Shown here piece by piece: positions 1 through 5,508 of a DNA stretch of 11,555 nucleotides. Every line of letters begins with the position of its first letter. Positions within the stretch are counted from its first letter, which is position 1. The stretch is taken from NCBI GenBank assembly GCA_035289165.1, contig DATDYA010000017.1:1-11555 (forward strand), in the 5' to 3' direction. Both the position numbers and the translations under genes were made by a program. This DNA comes from DATDYA01 sp035289165 (GTDB lineage Bacteria > Patescibacteriota > Patescibacteriia > Magasanikbacterales > GWA2-37-8). Under the pieces are notes generated by a model. That model saw only the letters and a list, made by a program, of their open reading frames with translations, did not search any database and was not told where the DNA came from.

Positions 1-75
1 TAGTTGGTAACCCTTCTTAACGACCTGGTTTGAACCACATTCCGGACAGTTTTTTATTGGGCATATTATCTTTAG
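1..75 (-). CDS. Partial zinc-ribbon ORF, probable transposase N-terminus, runs off the left edge
   Basis: Read leftward, codons 63-61 to 3-1 give CPIKNCPECGSNQVVKKGY followed by QL. The CPxCGS...VVKKG pattern is the zinc ribbon found at the N-terminus of many insertion-sequence transposases, for example IS1595- or IS1-like proteins, where it binds DNA. An in-frame stop lies at 78-76. No ATG, GTG or TTG occurs between that stop and the first cysteine, so the gene either starts at a rare codon (ATA at 69 or 66) or has lost its start. An extended -10 box lies just upstream at 92-100. Only about 25 codons are visible, so family assignment is tentative, and a non-transposase zinc-ribbon protein is possible. 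Confidence 0.4.
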
Positions 76-91
76 TTAATCTTTTAGCTGT

Positions 92-100
92 ATTATGCCA
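92..100 (-). promoter_or_regulatory. Candidate extended -10 promoter for the left-edge zinc-ribbon ORF
   Basis: On the minus strand the bases read TGG-CATAAT, an extended -10 box. No good -35 box lies 16-18 bp upstream. Transcription would start near 85, just ahead of the zinc-ribbon frame. The same TGTGG(T/C)AT core precedes other genes in this window. Confidence 0.3.
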
Positions 101-138
101 CAAATCTTTATTTTTAGGTCCTATTTTTTTCTATTTAG

Positions 139-288
139 TCACAATCTTTTAGAATAGTTGTGATAGACCCAGCGCACTTCCTTGTCATTACCAAAATCTA
201 AAACCCGTTCAATAATGTACCGAGCATGCTTTTTTTCATCAATTGTTTTCGGGTCAACATCCCAAAATAAAGTCTGCCTAAAACGCAT
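139..288 (-). CDS. 49-residue DUF6922-like small protein, possible orphan antitoxin
   Basis: This short gene starts at ATG 288-286 and ends at TGA 141-139. The product carries LFWDVDPKTID (residues 7-17), then KKHARYIIERVLDFG (19-33) and ends VYHNYSKRL. I recognise the LFWD-D-x-x-K-ID...K-x-x-R-x-IIERV-x-x-G pattern of the roughly 50-residue DUF6922-type family. From memory, such genes often sit just upstream of an AbiEii-type nucleotidyltransferase toxin, which suggests an antitoxin-like role. Here no toxin follows: downstream lies the zinc-ribbon fragment. The gene begins 26 bp after the stop of the GHL15-like gene, so it may be the tail of that operon. No Shine-Dalgarno sequence is visible. 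The reading frame and the match in pattern are clear, but the function is inferred. Confidence 0.72.
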   Translation of the reverse strand: MRFRQTLFWDVDPKTIDEKKHARYIIERVLDFGNDKEVRWVYHNYSKRL

Positions 289-314
289 AAAAAAGGTATT
301 CTGACAAATACACT

Positions 315-2300
315 TTACTGTGTTCCGACTAAGATATCCTCTTTACCATCATAATTCATGTCCCGCGTAGTAAGCGTCACTAAATTGCCATCATTAAAGG
401 TTGAAGCAACCTTGAACTCTGACGCTTTTTTAAAGTCTTTTTTATAAATCTTAACCAAAGGATCGCGGCCAAAGCGCGACGCCACTACCAACTCCACTTT
501 GCTATCCCCGTCAACGTCGCCCACCGCTACGACCAGTCCATTTTTAAAACTATTATTAAACGGCTTATATCGTTTTTCAATTTTCGTCATATCTTCATTG
601 TAGACAAATACTTCCGCCACCACTCCCCGACCGGTGCCAACCACCACCTCTTTTTTTCCGTCTTGGTCAATATCCCCGATCGCCACATTGTAACCGCCTT
701 GGTATTTTTTACCCAAAGGAAAAACTTGCTTTAGTAATTCACCATAATAAGTATATAATCTCACTTCATTACCTTTGGTGGGAGCCAAAGCAAACAACGC
801 CACCTCGGTTGGACTTTTCCGAGAAACCGCCATACTCACTCCTCCGGTATAATTACCACCAAACGGAAAATCGCTACCCCAAGAGTCTAGGTTATCATCA
901 AAGGTTTCTAAACGCGAACCAACGACAGTAACTAGTTCGTTGCCGTCATCACCATCCAAATCTCCGTTAAAGACTGTTGCCCCACCTTTAAACCGATCTT
1001 CAAACACGAACAGACCGTTACGAGTGCGGTTTCCTTTGTGGTCAAAAAAACGGACAAAAGAACCGTTGTTAAAAACCACACTCTTTAATGTCTGAGTGGT
1101 TTTTAACATCACCAGTCCGTCTTTGGCACCGATTCTGACTCGATCAGTAATTTGTCCGTTGTTCACTGCCGGGTCTTGTTTACCAATTATTTTTTCATAC
1201 TCCGCACCCAGGTCCACAGTTTGGGCCTGACCAGTCGGATTAACCAGAGCCACACCATTCGAATATTCTCGCCGCCAAACATCGGTTTGGTATTGACTCG
1301 AACCATTCATGCCTCTGGCTTCACCGGTTGGATCACCTAAATCCACGTCATACTCATCGTACCACCAAACTTGCGAATGATCTTTGGTCCCGTAGTCAAA
1401 AGAAAAATAGACATCGTCAACGATAAGACTGCTCGCCAAACCAAAACGCATTCGACGATAATCATTTTGTTTACCAGTGTTATTAGTGTTGGCATTAAAA
1501 ACATAAATCTGTGGATTTTTATTCTTGGCCTGATTTCTTTTTAATCCCGTCATGATACCACTCCACGAGCCACCCGCTTCCCATGGTGTTGGATAGTCCT
1601 CATACATCCGACCGTTAGCGTAAGGCTGTAAGGCTGGCAAGGAACTGCCGTTCATTAAAACATACTCGACCGGTAACTGCCGCCAAGTCTGATCAAGTAA
1701 ATACACCATGCGTCTTGTCCATTCGGCATTTATCTCATCGGCGTTACCTCGCTCTCCGTCATTGTATAAACTGATATCGCCCTTATTCTGCCAAGAAATC
1801 CCATCATAAACCATGTCCCAAAATACACCATTCCAAATGCCTTGGCTTAAAATATGACTTTTGACATACTGAATCAAATAATCCGTTGACTCTTCGGTCA
1901 TGTTGGTGTTTTGCAACCCCGGCCAATCCGAAACAATATTACCTTTAGTGTCACGGAGCCACCATTCGTCTTTTACCACAAAATCTTTGTACAAAGCATT
2001 GGCCGGATAAACCTTCCAGGACTGGTTATAGCTTTCGCTCGGGACATACGCCAAAAGAATAATATCTGGATTTTTAGCTTTTATTTGGTCAATTACACCT
2101 CGTCGCACAATACCCTGCTCTGGACTTAGTATTAGAAGATCATTACGGGCCAGGTAATCAATCGAAGTCTGGTCAATCGGCAAGGTGCCTAAATAATAAT
2201 TCGCGAGCATTGGCGCCGACTTGGTCGAACGTAACACAAAGACACCGGAAATTAAAACGGCCAGAAATAAGATAATAATAATTCGGTAAGTTCTTAACAT
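315..2300 (-). CDS. Membrane-anchored GHL15-like glycoside hydrolase with C-terminal FG-GAP/VCBS repeats
   Basis: This 661-residue protein probably acts outside the cytoplasmic membrane on a surface polysaccharide. Residues 6-23 form a hydrophobic segment after a short basic N-terminus, a signal anchor. Residues about 32-400 resemble the hypothetical glycosyl hydrolase family GHL15, a TIM-barrel group, with GVFWDMVYDG (158-167), the acidic YEDYP (233-237) and VALVNPT (350-356). Asp162 and Glu234/Asp235 are plausible catalytic acids. From about 440 onward are four Asp-rich FG-GAP/VCBS motifs: GDLDGDDGNE (446-455), GDIDQDGKKE (542-551), GDVDGDSKVE (594-603) and DMNYDGKED (647-655). These are calcium-binding loops of a beta-propeller that often mediates surface or ligand contact. 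The start overlaps the end of the upstream glycosyltransferase by 7 bp, so translation is probably coupled. The substrate is unknown, and the hydrolase activity is inferred from fold only. Confidence 0.82.
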   Translation of the reverse strand: MLRTYRIIIILFLAVLISGVFVLRSTKSAPMLANYYLGTLPIDQTSIDYLARNDLLILSPEQGIVRRGVIDQIKAKNPDIILLAYVPSESYNQSWKVYPANALYKDFVVKDEWWLRDTKGNIVSDWPGLQNTNMTEESTDYLIQYVKSHILSQGIWNGVFWDMVYDGISWQNKGDISLYNDGERGNADEINAEWTRRMVYLLDQTWRQLPVEYVLMNGSSLPALQPYANGRMYEDYPTPWEAGGSWSGIMTGLKRNQAKNKNPQIYVFNANTNNTGKQNDYRRMRFGLASSLIVDDVYFSFDYGTKDHSQVWWYDEYDVDLGDPTGEARGMNGSSQYQTDVWRREYSNGVALVNPTGQAQTVDLGAEYEKIIGKQDPAVNNGQITDRVRIGAKDGLVMLKTTQTLKSVVFNNGSFVRFFDHKGNRTRNGLFVFEDRFKGGATVFNGDLDGDDGNELVTVVGSRLETFDDNLDSWGSDFPFGGNYTGGVSMAVSRKSPTEVALFALAPTKGNEVRLYTYYGELLKQVFPLGKKYQGGYNVAIGDIDQDGKKEVVVGTGRGVVAEVFVYNEDMTKIEKRYKPFNNSFKNGLVVAVGDVDGDSKVELVVASRFGRDPLVKIYKKDFKKASEFKVASTFNDGNLVTLTTRDMNYDGKEDILVGTQ

Positions 2301-3484
2301 TTAAGATAAACTTCTTCTAATCTTCGTAAATATTGCTCTTCGTTATTCTCTTGCATCACCTTTACCCGCAAAATATTACCCATCGTCTCTCGCGCCTCGC
2401 TCTTCTTTTTAACCCATTCAGAAATTTTACTAACCAAGCTTTCAATATCCCCTGGTTCGAACAAAAGTTCTTCGGGCAGTAATTCCGGAATTCCCCCAAT
2501 CCGGCTAGCGATAACCACTTTACGCCTTAAACAAGCTTCTAAAACACTCATTGGGTAGTTTTCATACCAGACTGATGGTAAAACTAAAAACTTGGCTTCA
2601 GCAAAAATCTTTTCTAATTCTTCTCCACTGACGTGGTTTAAAAATTCGACATTACCAAGACCAAGCTCGTTCGCTATTACCTTTAATTTTTTTTCTTCTA
2701 ACCCGTCTCCCACAATTCGAAACTTCAAATCTGGCAACTGTTTCGCGGCTTGTAATAAAAATTCCAAACCTTTTTCCGCCGCCACCCGGCCAATATAAGT
2801 AATGTAGTCGCCTTCCGTATAAGGCTGATCTAAATTAATTTCAATTGGATTGGGAACCACGGTTATTTTAGACGCTGGGAACCCGGCTTGCACAAACTTA
2901 TCTTTTAAAAACCGGCTAGGGCTTAAATACCAGTCAATTGCCGACAAAAATTTGTTCCAACGTAAAAAATACGCTTCAATGGTCGCGATAAAACTTTCGC
3001 CCCAGCGTTCCATACAGTTATTTACTAAACAACGGTAATACTTACCACCCATCGCTTCTTCGGCGATTTTACCATGATGGTAAAGATTATAATTGGGGCT
3101 AATTAGTTTGTAATCATGAAGCGTCATGACCGTTCTAATTTTCTTTTCTTTCAAAACTTCTAAAATGGACCCAGACAACTGGTGATAAAAATTATGCAGA
3201 TGCACGACATCGGGCTGAAAGTCTTCCACCAACTTCCTAAACTTATCTCGAGCTTCCGGGTTATAAATTGCTTTTAAGCCGGCAGAAATTTTTTTAAGCC
3301 CCCGGACTTTTGCGTAATCGACATGGGTAACAAAATATTTATTCTCAAAAATATTCTTCGGGTCATGCATGCCAAAAATCTCGACGGTGTGACCAGCCGC
3401 CTCTAAAATTTGTTTGGTTTGGATTGACACTCTTTCCGCCCCACCGCGTAAATACCAATACTTGTTAACTAGCAAAATGCGCAT
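2294..3484 (-). CDS. GT4-family glycosyltransferase (GT-B fold)
   Basis: This 396-residue cytoplasmic or membrane-associated enzyme transfers a sugar from an activated donor, probably a nucleotide sugar, to a growing glycan. The N-terminal Rossmann domain begins MRILLVNKYW and has the acceptor-side loop GGAER (14-18) and VVHLHNFY (93-100). The C-terminal donor domain starts near PNPIE (211-215), followed by YIGRVAAEKG (230-239). The hallmark E-x7-E is YENYPMSVLEA (307-317), with Glu308 and Glu316 contacting the donor in this family. Length is normal for GT4. An insert with three cysteines (152, 157 and 319 overall) has no obvious role. Its start lies inside the radical SAM gene (20 bp overlap) and its end overlaps the hydrolase gene by 7 bp, so the three form one operon. 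Donor and acceptor cannot be told from sequence. Confidence 0.9.
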   Translation of the reverse strand: MRILLVNKYWYLRGGAERVSIQTKQILEAAGHTVEIFGMHDPKNIFENKYFVTHVDYAKVRGLKKISAGLKAIYNPEARDKFRKLVEDFQPDVVHLHNFYHQLSGSILEVLKEKKIRTVMTLHDYKLISPNYNLYHHGKIAEEAMGGKYYRCLVNNCMERWGESFIATIEAYFLRWNKFLSAIDWYLSPSRFLKDKFVQAGFPASKITVVPNPIEINLDQPYTEGDYITYIGRVAAEKGLEFLLQAAKQLPDLKFRIVGDGLEEKKLKVIANELGLGNVEFLNHVSGEELEKIFAEAKFLVLPSVWYENYPMSVLEACLRRKVVIASRIGGIPELLPEELLFEPGDIESLVSKISEWVKKKSEARETMGNILRVKVMQENNEEQYLRRLEEVYLKC

Positions 3485-4469
3485 AAAGTTTGTGCTTCAT
3501 AAACCACAGACCGGCTTTTAAAGGATGTTTTTTAATTGCCGTTCGAGCCGTGCAGATCATCCAGACCGGGATTTTAAGATCATCAATTTTCTTTCGCACC
3601 ATTTCTGCCTCGTTTGATAACCAAAACTGTTCAAAACTCTGTTGACTGTCTATTTCTTTAATATTTTTTAAAACCACGTTATGTACGACCGATGGATAAA
3701 TATCTCCGGACGGATCCAAAAAGAAGAAGTCCCGTCCCGGCGCATTAGATAACATTGGTCGGTGGCTATTAACAAATTTCTTCATGCCATAAGCAAAGTA
3801 TCCTCTCGCCCAACGTTTAAAATTCCAACTCTTTAACTCCTGACGGATTAGGTAATCATATTCACGATTCAATACTTCACCGCGTGGATTATGGACATTT
3901 TGTTTCCCCCCAAAATAAAACTCCGAGTTCTGGGCAAAACTATGAGTGAATTCTACACCCAACTCTTGGCTCAAGTTATATACCTTAGACAAATGATTAA
4001 CGTTTTTATCCGTAGCGGTAAAACCAAGCCGCAACTTCGTAACACCGATTTCCTTCAATTTCTTGACGGTCGCAATGGCCTTGTCAAAACCACCGGGGAT
4101 ACCTCGCATTTCATTATGCATTTCCCCGATTCCATCAATAGAAATCGCTACTCCAATATCTGGTTTGATCTTTAACAACTCTTTAGTTCTTGCGACAATT
4201 AAATCGGTCGCAAAACCATTGGAAGAGATAATAACCCGTGCCGCGGGCGATGCGGTAACTACATTTTTTAAAATCTCAACTATATCTTTCCGTAAATATG
4301 GTTCCCCACCTGAAAAATTGATATCTAGTAGGCTACTTGGCAATTTTAAAAACTCCTCGGGTGCTAACTCGGGGCTATTTTTTATCTTCCAAATGTCGCA
4401 CATCGTGCAACGAGAGTTACAGTTGTAGGTTAAAGCCAAAACGCAATCAACTGGTAAGCGACAAGGCAT
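3465..4469 (-). CDS. Radical SAM enzyme with a SPASM-like but cysteine-poor C-terminus
   Basis: This 334-residue enzyme uses S-adenosylmethionine and a [4Fe-4S] cluster for radical chemistry. The cluster motif CNSRCTMC (residues 17-24) gives Cys17, Cys21 and Cys24 in CX3CX2C spacing. NFSGGEPYLRKD (51-62) is the SAM-binding GGEP motif, and ISSNG (81-85) and AISIDG (108-113) are typical core strands. The C-terminus, LDPSGDIYPS (251-260) and PVWMICTART (301-310), resembles a SPASM/twitch domain. However, only one cysteine (Cys306) follows Cys24, so a standard auxiliary cluster looks impossible. It is the first gene of an operon with a GT4 transferase and a GHL15-like hydrolase, which suggests a step in surface-glycan or peptide-linked sugar modification. 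The substrate is unknown. The ATG at 4469 fits the promoter at 4489-4517, and the leader is only about 12 nt. Confidence 0.87.
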   Translation of the reverse strand: MPCRLPVDCVLALTYNCNSRCTMCDIWKIKNSPELAPEEFLKLPSSLLDINFSGGEPYLRKDIVEILKNVVTASPAARVIISSNGFATDLIVARTKELLKIKPDIGVAISIDGIGEMHNEMRGIPGGFDKAIATVKKLKEIGVTKLRLGFTATDKNVNHLSKVYNLSQELGVEFTHSFAQNSEFYFGGKQNVHNPRGEVLNREYDYLIRQELKSWNFKRWARGYFAYGMKKFVNSHRPMLSNAPGRDFFFLDPSGDIYPSVVHNVVLKNIKEIDSQQSFEQFWLSNEAEMVRKKIDDLKIPVWMICTARTAIKKHPLKAGLWFMKHKLYAHFAS

Positions 4470-4488
4470 AATGATAAATTATGCCTTT

Positions 4489-4517
4489 ATTATACTAGAA
4501 AATGGTACTGCAAGCAA
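4489..4517 (-). promoter_or_regulatory. Promoter for the radical SAM-GT4-GHL15 operon
   Basis: On the minus strand TTGCTT (4517-4512) and a perfect TATAAT (4494-4489) are separated by 17 bp. Transcription would start near 4482, about 12 nt before the ATG at 4469. The -35 hexamer is identical to those of the HEPN/MNT and AbiE operons. Confidence 0.6.
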
Positions 4518-4560
4518 GCCAGCCGAAAATATAATTTCAGTCTTCTTTAGGCTCTTAAAT

Positions 4561-4588
4561 TAAAAAGCATGTACTATCTCAGACATGC
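4561..4588 (-). terminator. Intrinsic terminator after the HEPN/MNT operon
   Basis: Read on the minus strand, GCATGT (4588-4583) pairs with ACATGC (4572-4567) across a 10-nt loop, and is followed at once by TTTTTA. It lies 32 bp past the MNT stop codon. The stem has only 6 bp, so efficiency may be modest. A second tight dyad, GGTTC-TG-GAACC, sits at 4592-4603 just before it. Confidence 0.55.
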
Positions 4589-4619
4589 ACAGGTTCTGGA
4601 ACCCTAAATAAATACCTCA

Positions 4620-4925
4620 CTAAACTCGAATACCGTATTTTTTAATTTCTGCGACTAGTGGACTGGTTTCGTTTTTAAAATCCCGAACTGTAAAACTGTG
4701 CGGTTCAATTCGTAAGTCCACTTCCCGTCTTATTCGTCTTAACCAAAAACTATTTTCTAATTTGGATAATTTATCTGAAACTACCGCCACATCTATGTCG
4801 CTGTCTTCATGAGCGGTATTTTTAGCAAAAGAACCAAATAAATATACTTGGGCAGCAGGAAAACGACCGGCTCGTAGCTTGCGAGCGTAATTTTTGACAA
4901 TTTTTATTGCTTGATCTTTTGCCAT
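4620..4925 (-). CDS. MNT-type minimal nucleotidyltransferase, antitoxin of a HEPN/MNT pair
   Basis: This 101-residue protein has the minimal nucleotidyltransferase signature GSX10DXD exactly: Gly31-Ser32, ten residues, Asp43-Ile-Asp45. The third metal ligand is probably Asp70 in VDLRIEPH. In characterised HEPN/MNT systems the MNT partner acts as antitoxin by adding AMP units to a tyrosine of the HEPN toxin. The gene starts inside the end of the HEPN gene (22 bp overlap), which implies coupled translation and a fixed ratio of the two. No Shine-Dalgarno sequence precedes the ATG, in line with translational coupling. A hairpin terminator follows at 4561-4588. The family call is firm, while the antitoxin role rests on the neighbour. 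Confidence 0.87.
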   Translation of the reverse strand: MAKDQAIKIVKNYARKLRAGRFPAAQVYLFGSFAKNTAHEDSDIDVAVVSDKLSKLENSFWLRRIRREVDLRIEPHSFTVRDFKNETSPLVAEIKKYGIRV

Positions 4926-5296
4926 AATATTTGGTACAATTTTTGAATTTTTTCGAAATATTTCTTAGTATAAACAGGCGTACATTTTTTATAAAAATCC
5001 AATTTATACTCCGGATACCGTGTCCGAATATTAAATTCGTTAATTTGGTCCAGTAAATCAATATCTTTTTCTGAAAGCCCTGCGCCAGACAGCTTTTCTA
5101 AACGAACAAGGTCGTGAGTAAAAGGTGCTTGTGAACCCGTTTGTGAGACAACTAAAGCTTTCAATGCTTTTTCTAAAACAATATGACCAAAGAACAAACA
5201 ATCCGAATAGCGCTTAATTTTATATAAGGCCAGCATTGTTTCGTAGTCATGTTCAGCCGTAAGCTTCCAATAATTTACCAATCCTTTTTGATCCAT
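4904..5296 (-). CDS. HEPN-domain protein, putative toxin of a HEPN/MNT pair, lacking RX4-6H
   Basis: The 130-residue all-helical protein has the HEPN pattern: YWKLTAEHDYETMLALY near the start, then the central helix HIVLEKALKALVVSQTG, THDLVRL and NIRTRYPEY. HEPN toxins of this kind are usually RNases with an RX4-6H motif, but I find no arginine followed by histidine at that spacing. This resembles the RYP-type branch of the family, whose activity is less clear. I chose the ATG at 5296. A GTG at 5314 would extend the frame by six codons, but it lies inside the extended -10 box of the promoter at 5305-5333 and would be upstream of the transcript start. The gene overlaps the MNT gene by 22 bp. 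Toxin activity is inferred from pairing only. Confidence 0.83.
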   Translation of the reverse strand: MDQKGLVNYWKLTAEHDYETMLALYKIKRYSDCLFFGHIVLEKALKALVVSQTGSQAPFTHDLVRLEKLSGAGLSEKDIDLLDQINEFNIRTRYPEYKLDFYKKCTPVYTKKYFEKIQKLYQILWQKIKQ

Positions 5297-5304
5297 ATAA
5301 GTAA

Positions 5305-5333
5305 AAGATACCACAAAAATAGATCAAAAGCAA
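5305..5333 (-). promoter_or_regulatory. Promoter of the HEPN/MNT operon, predicted near-leaderless
   Basis: Minus-strand TTGCTT (5333-5328), 17 bp, then TATCTT (5310-5305) with an upstream TGG extended -10. Only 8 nt separate the -10 box from the ATG at 5296, so the mRNA should begin at or within a base or two of the start codon. The AbiE operon has the same geometry. Confidence 0.5.
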
Positions 5334-5366
5334 TACATTCATATATTTGACTAATATAACGACATC

Positions 5367-5395
5367 TTTAAACTAAAGTACATTTGTGGTATAAT
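5367..5395 (+). promoter_or_regulatory. Promoter of the O-antigen ligase gene
   Basis: TTTAAA (5367-5372), 17 bp, then TATAAT (5390-5395) preceded by TGG, a perfect extended -10. It points away from the HEPN/MNT promoter. TTTGTGGTAT at 5383-5392 is the exact inverted copy of ATACCACAAA at 5308-5317 in the opposing promoter. The predicted transcript starts near 5402 and carries a leader of about 107 nt. Confidence 0.6.
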
Positions 5396-5419
5396 CAAGC
5401 TAAATTTAAGATATAAAAA

Positions 5420-5459
5420 AGAGGCATTCCCGCGGGACGAAACCCTTTGGTAGTCCTCT
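5420..5459 (+). promoter_or_regulatory. Compact structured 5' leader of the O-antigen ligase mRNA, class unknown
   Basis: AGAGG (5420-5424) can pair with CCTCT (5455-5459), enclosing the palindrome TCCCGCGGGA (5428-5437) and the small hairpin ACC-CTTT-GGT (5442-5451), which gives a three-way junction. Alternatively GGAC (5435-5438) pairs with GTCC (5453-5456), extending the ACC/GGT hairpin and breaking the outer stem. The stretch is GC-rich in an AT-rich intergenic region. It matches no riboswitch consensus I can recall. It could be a regulatory switch, a small RNA or simple mRNA structure. Confidence 0.35.
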
Positions 5460-5508
5460 CATCGTGATAATACAAATATACTATACAATAAAGATTTTGC
5501 CAAGACTT

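Noticed and set aside
34..81. A 15-codon frame starting at the ATG at 64-62 on the minus strand.
   Set aside because: It is overlapped by the zinc-ribbon frame, which shows a recognisable motif; the 15-codon peptide shows none.
139..141. Alternative genetic code with UGA read as glycine, as in some Patescibacteria.
   Set aside because: UGA ends the 49-residue gene and the AbiEii gene at plausible points, and no long gene needs in-frame UGA to stay open.
4063..4428. A plus-strand open frame of about 120 codons opposite the radical SAM gene.
   Set aside because: It lies wholly inside a well-supported gene with conserved motifs, and its translation shows no domain or start signals.
4822..5061. 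A minus-strand frame of 79 codons across the HEPN/MNT junction.
   Set aside because: Shadow of the two real genes, which carry family motifs in their own frames.
5428..5445. GGG-ACGA-AA-CCC within the ligase leader, reminiscent of the ACGR loops of the guanidine-II (mini-ykkC) riboswitch.
   Set aside because: That class needs two hairpins with closed ACGR tetraloops. Only one ACGA occurs here, the loop is 6 nt, and the gene is not a guanidine exporter.
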